From Calliphora vicina (lineage: Eukaryota > Arthropoda > Insecta > Diptera > Calliphoridae): 64,000 bases of DNA. Where the stretch lies: NCBI RefSeq assembly GCF_958450345.1, contig NC_088780.1:41966033-42030032 (forward strand). Direction: 5' to 3'. The position numbers and the translations under genes were made by a program. Under the pieces are notes generated by a model. It saw only the letters and a program-made list of their open reading frames with translations. It was not told where the DNA came from and ran no database searches. Below, in pieces: positions 45,912 to 56,224 of this stretch (its first letter is position 1; the number at the start of each line of letters is the position of its first letter).

Positions 45912-46799
45912 ACACTCAAAATATTATGTAGGTAAATTCAACAGAAAATTCATTAATATTAACAATAAACTTATTAAAAAAACGGTCCGCTTACATTTCA
46001 TTTAAATCAAAATGAATTTTCATTTATTTTTAAATGTTAATTTTTTAACCAACAAGTTCCGTAAAAATAACTGATTTTTCTTTAGTTTTAACTGACAAAA
46101 AGCAAACTACAAAACATTAGAAACTACTGATTTATCAGTTGTTTTTAACTGACAAATTTCAACTGCGAAAATTGTAATAATTACTGTTTTGTCTCTTATT
46201 TTAACTGTAATAAATTACCTACCAAAAAAGTTAAACTAACTGTTTTTTACATTGAACAATTAAGAATTATGTAATTAATAATTACATTAGTGCATAATTT
46301 ACAAAAAAATATATTTATATATATTATCAATAATTTAAAATAGTTTAAAAATCAATAGAAATCTGTAAATTAAAAATAGAGGGTGGACAAAATATCAGAC
46401 GGATATAAAATGCCACCTTATTTAACAACAACTACCATATTTAGTATAATTTGCAAAAAACTTGCATGGTTTTGGTGAAATCCGTTGAACAATATCGAAT
46501 TTATTTTTTTATTTTGTAAACACATGTAAATATTTAATTTTATTTGAGTTTATATTGACAATTAAAACTTTTTAATATTTTTTAATACTAATTTTATATA
46601 AATACATATCTAAATAACACGGAAAATATTAACTGTAAAGAAAAACAGTTTTTTATTGTAGTTTGTTTTTTCAACAACATACTTAAAAAGTTAAACCCTA
46701 AATTTCTTTGTAAAATAACTAAATTTTTATTAATTTTTAACTAAACGGAGAACTTTTCAAACAAATTACAATCAGTTACTGTAAAATATTTTTGAGTGT
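45912..46799. mobile_element. Putative MITE with ACACTCAAAA termini
   Basis: The left end ACACTCAAAATATT (45912) and right end AATATTTTTGAGTGT (to 46799) are inverted. The interior is A/T-rich with repeated AACTGTTTTTT / AAAAACAGTT words in both orientations. No target duplication was established and A/T bias makes chance pairing easier, so confidence is moderate. Confidence 0.5.
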
Positions 46800-46839
46800 A
46801 CAAATTGCTAACATTAATAAATCTTTCAGCTAAATTCAT

Positions 46840-47091
46840 TTGGTCAATTCACAAAGTCTCTTATCAGTCATATTGTCATAATGTCTTAATATATCTCGAC
46901 ACGGCAGCTCGGCTTAACACTTAGGCATTCGGTGAAGGTCTCTACTGGTTGGTTACGATAACACAATAAACATAGCATACAGATTACTATTATTTTAGGA
47001 TATTTTTTACTTGAAAAACAATAAAAACCATTGTGAAATATTAAGATATTATGACAATATGAAATGATAAGAGACCTTGTGAATTGACCAA
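46840..47091. mobile_element. MITE with TGGTCAATTCAC termini
   Basis: A 252-bp element with inverted ends of about 50 bp: TGGTCAATTCACAAAGTCTC and its inverted partner TGGTCAATTCACAAGGTCTC, continuing with CATATTGTCATAATRTCTTA. A 3-bp direct repeat ATT borders it. The 83-codon minus frame inside is a shadow. Superfamily unresolved. Confidence 0.8.
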
Positions 47092-47271
47092 TTATATATG
47101 TATAATTATTTGCTTTGCATAGTATGGCACTATGCAAAGAATATTGTCATATATACACAACTTCATATTTAATTTAAATATTTCATTATGTACATAATAC
47201 ATTACTCTTACGAGATCTACGTTTGGAATGTAAATTATTATTAGGTAAAAAAAAACATACTCTTGATTTTA

Positions 47272-48196
47272 CATATGGGCAATTCCATGACATCGTAAGT
47301 GACATTTGTACGCCTATAGAGTGGAATAGATTTTGCAAAAATAAGAGTATCTGAAAAATAATTTGACCTTTGTATTCCATTCAGAGGGTACTATATTTTA
47401 AAACAATAATAAGTTCTTTCGAAACATTGTTGTCTAAAATATAGAGCGACATAAAACGGAACTAATTTTGAGGTGAGAGGCGTTATGTTTTCTTTTAAAA
47501 TTTTTCCTTTACAAACCGTCATAGTTAAACAAAAACAATCTTTGGGCGAATTTATAATAAACAAAATTTAATATGGTACGTGACAGATTTTTCTCTTACA
47601 GTTAATCAATACAAATATATGTATACAGAAACTTAGGCCCTAATTTTGTAAATCACGTCAACATAGTGATATTTATGTGGATAGCAAAAACAAAATTTCA
47701 AAAATTTTAAAAATTTGTGTTGGTTTTATATACAAATTCAAAACAGAAAAAACATTGATTTGCCTTTAATTATTTAAAAGTTTTGTATATAAAACAAAAA
47801 CAAATTTGTAAAATTTTAGAAATTTTGTTTTTGATATCCACATAAATATCACTTTGGTTTCGTGATTTACAAAATTATGGACTTAAAAAATGTATAGAAG
47901 TTATATGTACATATATTCGGTTTCAATAAACAATTTGATAATAGCAGAAAAACCATTCGAGTCATATTCATTTCATACTACATGCTAATTTGGAGCTTAG
48001 TTTAGTTTCTTAGCCTAAAACATACCAATTATTTAATTGGTATGTTTTAGTTATGTTTAGTTAGTTTAAACTATTAGTTTTTCCCTTAAAATATTGTAAT
48101 CAGCTCTAAATACTTCCACATAGTAATATTTTAGTGTTTTCTCCTACTCAAATCATCTTAAAATAGTTTCAAGTTTCTCGTGGAATTGTTCTTATG
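47272..48196. mobile_element. CATATGGGCAATTCCA element, copy A
   Basis: The left end CATATGGGCAATTCCATGAC and the decayed right end GTGGAATTGTTCTTATG match the ends of copies B (48205-49482) and C (60324-60882). Shared inner blocks are TTCAGAGGGTACTATATTTT, AGTTCTTTCGAAACATTGTT, TACGTGACAGATTTTTC and TTCGGTTTCAATAAACAATT. A palindromic MITE is nested at 47632-47885. There is no coding region. Confidence 0.85.
47632..47885. mobile_element. Palindromic MITE nested in copy A
   Basis: Arms of about 105 bp pair as inverted repeats: CCTAATTTTGTAAATCACG with CATAATTTTGTAAATCACG, AGTGATATTTATGTGGATA, AAAAACAAAATTTC and GTTTTATATACAAA. The termini are TTAGGCCC and TAAGTCCA. It interrupts the block order seen in copies B and C, which confirms insertion. 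Confidence 0.85.
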
Positions 48197-48204
48197 TGTG
48201 TACT

Positions 48205-49482
48205 CATATGGGCAATTCCATATCATCGTACGTGATATTTGTACGCCTATAGAGTAGAATAGATTTTTTTTGGTATTAATTTCCATTCAGAGGGTACTAT
48301 ATTTTAAAATAATAAAAAGTTCTTTCGAAATATTGTTGTCCAAAATATTGAGCGAAATAAGGGTATATCGTACGTGATATAAAACGGAACTCATTTTGAG
48401 GTACATGTAGAAATATGTGAAAATATTCGAATCCTGAGAGGCGTTATGTTTTCTTTTAATTTTTTACACTAAACGAAATATTTTTCCTTTACAATTCTTC
48501 ATATTTAAATAAAAACAATCATTGAATGATTTTATAATAAATAAAATTTAATATCGTACGTGACATACCGTACGTGACAGATTTTGCTTTTTTAATAAAA
48601 CAATATACAGTGGTGGCCAGGAATTTAAGACAAAAATTGTTTGCTAAATTCCATGTAATTGTCAATTATTTTTTCAAACATTTATACAAATATGTATGCA
48701 TGAGGACTGTTTTAACACACAAGTGTGTTTTATTCGACTGTGGCAATTCATGCATATTCACCATGTACACACAAAATTTTTCTACAACTTGACCAAAAAA
48801 TTTTTTTTTTAAATAAACATATTTTCTCACATTTATATCATTATAATTTTATTATTATAAAATATTCGGACCAAATTTCGTATTTTTAGTTCTATTAGTT
48901 TCGGTCATATCATGTTATAAACAGCGGATGTTCGCTCCAGTGGGTCAACGTATTTCCACATATCTTTGTCCATATATGTTTTACCGATTTTTCCAAACAT
49001 TTTTCAGAAACTAGAAACATTAATAATAAATTTCATACCCTTAGAGGTCCTTTTATTTTGGCTCTATCGCACTTAAAATTCAGTTGATGAAAAAAATTCA
49101 AGTATTTGTCTTAAATTGGTGGCCACCACTGTATATTCTGTAAATATATGTATAAAAAAACTAAAAAAGGGAATAGAAAATATACATTCGGTTTCAATAA
49201 ACAATTTGACAATAGCAAAAAAACAATCAGAGTAGAATTCATTGCATACTACAAGCTAATTGGGAGTCTAGTTTTTGCCGCAATTTGAGCCTAAAACATT
49301 AAAAAATTAAATACAATCAGTTTAAACTATTATTTTTGTCTTTAAAATGTTGTAATATGATATAAATACTTTCACATAGTAACATTTTATTATTTTCTTC
49401 AATTCAAATCATCTTGAAAAAAATTTTCAAGGGTTTTTGTGTTTTCAGTCGAGATAGCGATTCTCGTGAAATTGCCCATATG
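48205..49482. mobile_element. CATATGGGCAATTCCA element, copy B
   Basis: The ends CATATGGGCAATTCCA and TGAAATTGCCCATATG are inverted repeats. It has GTACGTGATATTTGTACGCC, AGGGTATATCGTACGTGATA and ACCGTACGTGACAGATTTT blocks, where GTACGTGA recurs several times. It lies only 8 bp from the end of copy A, in the same orientation. A TA-flanked element is nested at 48608-49131. Confidence 0.9.
48608..49131. mobile_element. Tc1/mariner-type MITE (CAGTGGTGGCCA termini)
   Basis: TA at 48606-48607 and 49132-49133 encloses ends CAGTGGTGGCCAGGAATTTA and, inverted, CAGTGGTGGCCACCAATTTA. Both continue AGACAAA. Length 524 bp, no transposase. TA duplication and CAGTGGTGG ends fit Tc1/mariner. Parts recur at 62005-62175 and about 62650-62880. 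The 72-codon plus frame at 48574-48792 is a shadow. Confidence 0.9.
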
Positions 49483-49489
49483 TATGTAT

Positions 49490-49949
49490 TTTAATTTGTA
49501 GATAAGTAAGAAAGTACTTACAATTTACACAATTTACGAATATATAAAGATATGTAGCAGAGCTGTATATGACTAATTCATATTTGATTTTGAATTCACA
49601 ATGAACTAAAAAAATTTAAATGCATTAATTTTGCCCAAAATATGAATTGAATTAAAACATGAATGAATTTATCATAAATTAAAAATTCTTGAATGTATTC
49701 ATTTTACCAAAACAAGGAATTGAATTGTAATTAATGATTGAACGAATCATCAAAAAAAATAATTGAATTAAAGTATGACTGAATTCATCGACAAAACGAA
49801 ATTTTTTATTGAGTTTTTCATTGAATTTATTAATCAGTCGAAAAAGTCTTGGAAGGTTTAGAAAATTTCCCAAAAGTTTTAGCTTATAATCGTGATGAGG
49901 ACAATTTTTAAAGGAATTGTTGAAATGAAAAATTTAATTACAATGAAAG
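49490..49949. repeat. Degenerate ATTGAATT-rich stretch
   Basis: The words GAATTGAATT, ATTGAATTAAA, ATGAATGAATTT and close variants recur at short irregular spacing from about 49570 to 49900 in both orientations. A similar stretch lies at 54480-54800 inside the hAT element. Neither is a clean tandem array. Confidence 0.55.
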
Positions 49950-50171
49950 TCAATAACAAAAAGTCGTTACAAAATTATATGAAATATTGGGCGATGATGC
50001 TTTTCCTTCAAGCATCTCACTCATAGCATGATTTAATATCAAATTAAATATATGGTGTTGACACCCTATATACTGTGGTGGGGGTACTGAAAGAGACTTA
50101 AAATAATTTTGTAGTTGAGCAACGACACCATTTTTTTTGCTACCGGTGTTTACACTTGTTGTGTCGCAAAC
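49950..50171 (-). pseudogene. hAT transposase fragment, 73 open codons
   Basis: The minus-strand frame reads from the edge of the INE-like insertion at 50174: VCDTTSVNTGSKKNGVVAQL, QNYFKSLSVPPPQYIGCQHH, IFNLILNHAMSEMLEGKASS, PNISYNFVTTFCY, then TGA. The DTT-x-x-NTG block contains the second catalytic Asp of the hAT RNase H-like fold. The following C-x-H-H (RHH in many relatives) with a hydrophobic helix is the next conserved block of insect hAT transposases. The N-terminal part would lie beyond the later INE-like insertion and is not found. No element ends were identified. The codon-level preservation suggests fairly recent loss. Confidence 0.8.
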
Positions 50172-50173
50172 TA

Positions 50174-50405
50174 TTTATACCCTACACCACCATAGTGGGG
50201 ACAGTATTATGCGTTTGTGCAGATGTTTGTAACGCCCAAAAATATTAGTCTAACACTCACCTTAAAGTATACTTATCGACTCAGAATCAATTTCTGAGTC
50301 GATTAAACGTCCGTCTGGCTGGTCAGCTAGCTGTCTGGCAAGGTAAACCTTTTGCATATAATTTTTCGGCCCAAGGACGCAGCCTATTGAAACTGGCAGA
50401 AACTT
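50174..50405 (+). mobile_element. INE-1-like repeat, family 1, 5' fragment
   Basis: TTTATACCCTACACCACCAT, GCGTTTGTGCAGATGTTTGT, CTAACACTCACCTTAAAG, CTGAGTCGATTAAACGTCC, a CTGGCTGGTCAGCTAGCTG tract and CGGCCCAAGGACGCAGCC. It ends where family-2-like 3' sequence starts (about 50406-50660), making a composite. Confidence 0.85.
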
Positions 50406-50707
50406 TGTTTATACGCTTAGAAAAAATGAACAGCGTAGCTTCATTTTCCAATTTTTCATGCCGTTTTAAAAAACAAAAATTTCGAAATTTTGCTAAAAAT
50501 CATTTTTTGTTTATATGTATATAAATTGGTAAATGTCATACTCTTACTATATTGAAAATGGCAATGAATCTGTAGTTATTTAAATTATAATTTGCTGAAT
50601 TAGATAACATTTGAAATAAAATATATTCTGCGTTAACTACTTTTTCTAACAATATATAAAATAATATTACATAACATGGTACCAATCCTCATAAACGGTG
50701 CTAAGTC
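50406..50707 (+). mobile_element. INE-1-like repeat, family 2, 3' part
   Basis: TTTGCTGAATTAGATAACAT, TTTGAAATAAAATATATTCT and GCGTTAACTACTTTTTCTAA parallel 45490-45570 of the family-2 copy. The terminal part resumes at 51596-51662 after the element at 50716-51541. Confidence 0.6.
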
Positions 50708-50715
50708 CCAATTAT

Positions 50716-51541
50716 TAGTGTTTATAAAAAACCGACTTTTTAAAAAATTTGTTTGACGATTAACCGATTATTGGACTTTTATAAAAAACCGGTTTTTCAG
50801 TTAACCGACATCGAAAAAACCGGTTAACCATCATATACTATGTCATAGAAAACATAAAATGTCCAATAAAGTATATACAGCTTTAAATAATTTTGAAATT
50901 TATTATCAACTCGACATTCTGATATGAAACAGAAAAGGTTAAAAGTCCCAAAAAAGGACTTATAAGATGCAAACTTACTTCTTCTTAGCTGTGATTATTT
51001 GTCATTATAAATCTTACCAAATATTTATAAAAAACTCCATTATCAGATTTCAAATCATGGATTTTAGAACGTTTTTTGTCTCTCCTGTAATATTTGTGAA
51101 AAGCTAACGAAATGATTAATAAATTAAAATTTTAAGTACAAAACACACTAATGAAGTTAAATTTATTGAAAGAAGGTATATGTATCGAATTCAACTTTAC
51201 GTTTATGCGGATTTTAATTTTTAATAGTTTCATTATGTGCAAACAAGTTTTTAAGTAAACCCATCGTCCTCTACTATTTAGAATCATTGGAATTCTTAAA
51301 AATATTGATCTAAAGAAGTTTGTGTTGACCAATAATGTGTACGCAATGAATATTAAAAATACGCAAAAACATAAGATTTATTAATTTTAGTCCCAAATTT
51401 TAAAAACCAGTTAACCGAGTGATAAAAACCGGATAAACCTATTAACAGAAAATCAACATTTTAAATTAACATTTTAAAAAACCGAGATTTCGAAGAAAAG
51501 CTTGTTTTTCGGTTAACCGGTTATCCGGTTTATAAACACTA
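50716..51541. mobile_element. MITE-like element with TAGTGTTTATAAA termini
   Basis: The inverted ends TAGTGTTTATAAA (50716 and complement to 51541) enclose subterminal ACCGGTTAACC-type palindromic words in both orientations (AAACCGGTTTTTCAGTTAAC at left, GGTTAACCGGTTATCCGG at right). A near 8-bp duplication GTCCCAAT (50705-50712) / GTACCAAT (51542-51549) is present with a 3-bp offset, so hAT origin is possible but unproven. The 66-codon minus frame inside is unrecognised. Confidence 0.7.
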
Positions 51542-51595
51542 GTACCAATAACAAACACTGAGTATGGATATTTTAGTGTTTATACAAATGTAATT

Positions 51596-51662
51596 TCTAT
51601 AATTCTTATCATATTAAGGTGGAGGGTATTTAAGATTCGGCATAGCCGAAGGTGGAGGGTAA
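51596..51662 (+). mobile_element. INE-1-like repeat, family 2, 3' end
   Basis: ATTAAGGTGGAGGGTATTTA and the hairpin TTCGGCATAGCCGAA, as at 45600-45635, then a repeat of GGTGGAGGGTA. It likely belongs with 50406-50707, split by the insertion at 50716. Confidence 0.7.
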
Positions 51663-52100
51663 TTTTAAACAAAGCTATTGCTTCTTCCATATGTTAGGAT
51701 TTGATTTCCTGGTGGTAGTTTAAATTTTAACAGCTCACTTTAAAGCTGTTTTAAACCAAAAATCCCTTAAATCAACTTCAATTAACTGCACCAGTGCACA
51801 TTTCTGATTATATTGTGTACATAAATAATATGTGCATTAAAGTACTTTACAGTACATAAAGTTAGTTTTTAAAATTGATTAGATGATTTTAAATAGACTG
51901 ATAGGTTTACAAAATTCGATGTAATTACAGTTTCTAGAGAATACCTTCAATTTTATTACTATTGAATTTAGTTTGTGAATTCTTGGTATTTAAAGTTGTT
52001 TCCGTTATGAATAAAAGTTAAAACAGTTAATCAATCACAATTAACCATCAAAATATAAATTTTAAATTTATATCGAGTTTTAAAAACACTCTCTGTTGAT
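51663..52100. other. No gene seen
   Basis: A/T-rich, unclassified. Confidence 0.4.
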
Positions 52101-52114
52101 AAGTTTTGTTTGGT

Positions 52115-53412
52115 ACTGAAAATAGGAAATATCGGTCCATGATTTCAACTAGTGCCCATACAAATGTGCCCCCGGATTTCCATTTGAGCAGTCATAAATA
52201 TGTTGATTATGCAGAAACCCTGATAAATTTTTATTATAAAGGCGAAAACATTCATAATTGTCTTATAATAACACGGTGCTACGATGGAAAAAAAATTGGA
52301 AAACGACCAAGTATGGGTTATAGGTCTTGCTGAGTACATTACAAATTGTGTCAAAAATTTCAGAAACACCCTCAATTTCAGAAGTTATTCTAAAAAAACC
52401 GTTTTCAGTGATGTTCGTCAAATTATCGACCTGTAACTCAATCAATTTTGTCCGATTTTAAATTTTTTAACGTCCTTGGAAAGAAAGCTGATTGCCTTTT
52501 AAAATTACATGCGTTTATTGATACGTAGATTTATAAGTTATAGGTATTGTTTAAGATCTCTGAAAACAAAACAAAATTTATCAACTTTTTTGGTTTTAGT
52601 CGCTTTTCATTGATTATTTTGATATGAAATGTATATCAATGTATAAAAAAATTTAGTCCTTAACAACACACTGTTTTAAGTTTTCAAATCGAATGAAAAC
52701 TGTAAAAGTTATTCAACTTTTCATTAATAAAAAAAAACTATACAAAAAAGAATATTTGTAAATTTTTAATTTACAAGGTAAATTTTTTTTTTAACTTTTT
52801 CGAAAAAGTTTAATAACTTTTGCAAATATAAACCGATTTTAATAAGTAATATCACGTTTCTGTCTACATAAAATTGTCTTTAAAACACTGTGCAAAAGAA
52901 ATTTGGTTTTCATAGAAAAAAATTAAAATAACTATTGTTGAATTTTAAAAAATACGAAGAAAATAAAAAATATTTTAAACTTTTTATAAAAACTTAAACA
53001 GTGTCTTAGAATATACATTTTATGCCTACATAAGAGGAAAGATTAATTACTTGTCTATTCATAATTGTTAATAATTTTGAAATCGGTCTAAAACTGTGTG
53101 AGTTAGAGGTACTAAAGTACTAAGACCTACCCTAGAACAGTTTTTTCAAAATAACTCAAAATTTTGAGGGTGTTTCAAAATCTTTGAAAACGGGTTTAGT
53201 ATGTCCTCACCTAGGCCTTTATCCCCCATTAGGTCGCCTTTCAAGTTCTGACAAAAATTGTAATTTTGTAGCAGAGTGTAATTAATATCGTGATGAAATT
53301 GGACATAAACAATTTCTATATGAACCTAAATCTTTCTATCAGCTTTTTTAAGGTGCGGTCCATAATTAATCAATATGTGGGTATACAAGAATATATCACT
53401 CTTACTTGTTTA
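52115..53412 (+). mobile_element. INE-1-like composite with nested inverted-repeat DNA
   Basis: At 52125-52230 are AATATCGGTCCATGATTTCA, GTGCCCATACAAATGTGCCC and CAGTCATAAATATG, as in INE-like middles. At 53330-53412 are GCGGTCCATAATTAATCAAT and TATATCACTCTTACTTGTTT, the typical 3' end. Between them, GAAACACCCTCAA (52369) and its complement TTGAGGGTGTTTCAAAA (53164) bracket another element that contains the repeat block at 52778-52925. Confidence 0.6.
52778..52925 (+). repeat. Second copy of the 6752-6900 repeat block
   Basis: CGAAAAAGTTTAATAACTTT, TGCAAATATAAACCGATTTT and TGTCTTTAAAACACTGTGCA match 6752-6900 in order and orientation. Confidence 0.75.
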
Positions 53413-54039
53413 ATACTCATTTAGTAATAGAATCAACATGTACACTAGTGTGTCCCAAAAAATATATTTTTTTTATTTTCATGGGTACTCAAGCATAATT
53501 TGAAAGCTTATAGAGTAAAGTATTTTTGAGATTTTTTTTCAGATTTATCGGAAGAGGTTTAGAGATCGCTCAAGTCGAGTTTTTGCCAAAAATCGGGGTT
53601 GTCTGTATTTTTTTGAGTTTTCTTCATAACTTTGTCAAAACCCACGATTTTCTTTGCTTTTGAGGGAAAGTTTTATAAGTAAAATTTTCAAGATTTATTG
53701 TGGTATGCAAAACCTATTAGTTATTGCAATGAATTTTGACTAAATTTTCTGACCAAATAACCGACTTAGCAAAGTAACACTGAATTCGATGAACAATTAA
53801 CACTCTGTGCTTTTTTTTACTAAATGAACTTTCACGCATTTAATAAATATGGTATGCAAAAGCTCTTTAAAAACTGATTTTTACAATATTTTCAAATATT
53901 TGTCTAACCAGAGCACCCTGACGGCAAAGTTTTACAAAAAATCATAAACAATGACTTCAAAAAATATAACTGTTTAGCAAAATGACAATAGATGCCAATA
54001 AACTATGATTTAAAGACTATACAAAAGGTGGTTTGCAAA
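53413..54039. other. No gene seen
   Basis: Non-coding A/T-rich DNA, interrupted by the hAT element that follows; it continues at 55472. Confidence 0.5.
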
Positions 54040-54047
54040 GTTACCAC

Positions 54048-55463
54048 TAGGGTTTTTAATTTCCCGACCTTTTTTGATTCCCGGGAATGTTTCTCTACAT
54101 TCCCGGGTAACCGGCTATTCCCGAAATATATAAAAATACTGTGAATTATGAATATTATAGCAAAATTTCATATAAAAACTTAGTGTTATAATCATTATAT
54201 ATCCCTAGAAAGATAATCATATTTTGCCATACGTTAAAGATAATCATGTATGCTTTTTGGAATGCTAAATTGTGGCATTTTGTTGATTAATTTAAAATAA
54301 ACAAATGTTGATTACTTTTTGCAGTATAGCTGAAGTAAAAATACCCGAGTTTTAAATATGTTTACATATATTTATTACCAGAAAAAACCAAAACCAAGGT
54401 CCTCAGTAATTAACCAAACTTTTGTTGAAAGAGTATGCGTAAATTTTACGCAGATTATCTTTCTAGGGATATAAAGCTTCGTATTAATTAATTCAATTTG
54501 AACTTAATTCATTTCACAAATCCATTCCCAATATCTAATTCTTTAGCTTCCTTTAAATGCTTCTATTTGGAAATACTTAATAACAGAATTTATTCAAACA
54601 TTGAATGATTAAATTTTTGTTGATTCAAATCTACTACAAATTGAATTAAAATGTTTTTTCTCATTCAGTTTTATTTAGCTTTTAATCATTTACAAAATGA
54701 ATTGAAACAAATTTTATTTTAGTAAAAGGAATTAATTCAATACATTTAACTGAATCGTTAAGAGATACAATTTATTTTGATCACGAAAATGGAATTAAGA
54801 ATTAATTCTTTCGATCCTTTGTTATATGTTATATTTACATATACATAAAGTCTTCATTTGATGCCTTTTTATTTACAAAATATAAAAGTTTATACAAATA
54901 ATTTTTAAAAAATATAATGACGGAGAGCTTAAAGATGAAAATTTCCAAATTATTGGATTCAAAGGTGTTCATTCACAAAATGAAGAATTATGAATTTTTA
55001 TAATACAGAATGAATTTTTTTGCAGAAAACACAATCATTATAAAGCTGTCATTGTTACCAAGAACTATTGCCGTGTTTCCTTTGAAAGCCAAAATCAATT
55101 CTATACATGAAAATACCAAAGCCGCCATCAAATGTGGGGGCTAGAGTTTGTGGAATAATTCGCACCGCTCCATCTTGGCATTGAAGATTATTCACTTTTA
55201 TTTCTAGATCGTGCAGTTTTCCATATGTCTTTTTAAATTTCAATTCGTTAAACCCCAACTAAATAATAATATTAAGCGACCGAGATATAAACGAAAAACT
55301 GTAAAAAACTTTTCACTTAAAAAAAAAAAATGGAGTTCTAACTTGTTTTCTTTGTAATTTTATCAGGTTTTATTTTCCGGGAATCCCGACTAAAAATCCC
55401 GGGAATCGGGAAGTGAAAAATTGTCAAAATTCCCGGGAAATTTGTCCCGGGATAAAAACCCTA
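54048..55463. mobile_element. hAT-type element, TSD GTTACCAC, CCCGGG-rich ends
   Basis: A perfect 8-bp duplication GTTACCAC (54040-54047 and 55464-55471) encloses ends TAGGGTTTTTAATTTCCCGA and complement CCCGGGATAAAAACCCTA. Subterminal TTCCCGGG / CCCGGGAA words are repeated in both orientations (54070-54120; 55375-55450), a likely set of transposase sites. At 1.4 kb it carries no recognisable transposase. It holds an ATTGAATT-rich stretch (54480-54800) and an exon-like ORF on the minus strand (55064-55258). A fragment with similar CCCGGG words is at 40316-40373. Confidence 0.95.
55064..55258 (-). other. Exon-like open frame inside a hAT element, function unknown
   Basis: The minus strand from 55258 is open for 67 codons. 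It includes GFNELKFKKTYGKLHDLEIK, VNNLQCQDGAVRIIPQTLAP and TFDGGFGIFMYRIDFGF. It is preceded by a T-rich run ending TTATTTAG (acceptor-like, AG at 55259-55260). Just before the frame's stop it reaches TCTTG followed by GTAACAATG (donor-like, near 55060). The GC content is visibly above the surroundings. I do not recognise the protein, and it is not an hAT motif. It could be a captured host exon, an exon of the element's own gene, or chance. No other exon was found nearby. Confidence 0.35.
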
Positions 55464-55471
55464 GTTACCAC

Positions 55472-56224
55472 CCAACCGCAAAGAGTTAATTTTGTAAATA
55501 ACGCTTTATAACTTTTAAAACTCTTATAATTGAAAAATCAATTATTTCTTAATAATTTAGGGACAACAATTTTTGAATTAGTTGGCTCGAATATTTATTT
55601 AAAATTTTCGGAAATGGGAAAAAATACGCTGTTTGCCTATAAAAAAATAAAAAAGTAATAAAAATTTGAGAAAATTTTGACTTTAAAAAATCGTTTTTGT
55701 GTGAGGTTTTTATTCCAAAATTACCCGAAAAAAAATGTTATCGTAAACAACACAACAAATGAGGATAATTTATGTCGAATTTCAAACTGATCACGATATT
55801 TATAAGAAATTACATATTTAAGTTATTTTCGGAAGTGGGTTAATATTGCCACTTTTTCAAATCTGGACCATAATTATTTAAAGAAAATATCACAACATTT
55901 TTGAAAAATATCAACTTTTTGCACATTTCACATTTTGTCCAGCAACTCTGGTTATACTTGACCGATTTTACCCATTTTTAATACCAAACATTTATGATCA
56001 ACAGCAAATTGTTTTGGTGGTGGTTAAAAAAAGTCAATGTTGAAATAAGTTGTGGCGTTGCTACATTTAAGGATTTCGTATACATATAAACAAGTTTATA
56101 TTAGTTATTTCTTGTAACACTGACGATACAATTTATTTGCGATAGCGTTTAACGAAAATTTTCAAAAGTTTAACTGCACTTTTTATTTAATCCATTCATA
56201 AAAGAAACTGAATATACATATGTA
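55472..56224. other. No gene seen
   Basis: A/T-rich continuation of the DNA that was split by the hAT element. Confidence 0.45.

Noticed and set aside
55055..55258. Calling the exon-like segment a hAT transposase domain
   Set aside because: None of the hAT blocks (DTT/CxTRW/dimerisation motif) appear in it, so it is listed only as an unknown open frame.
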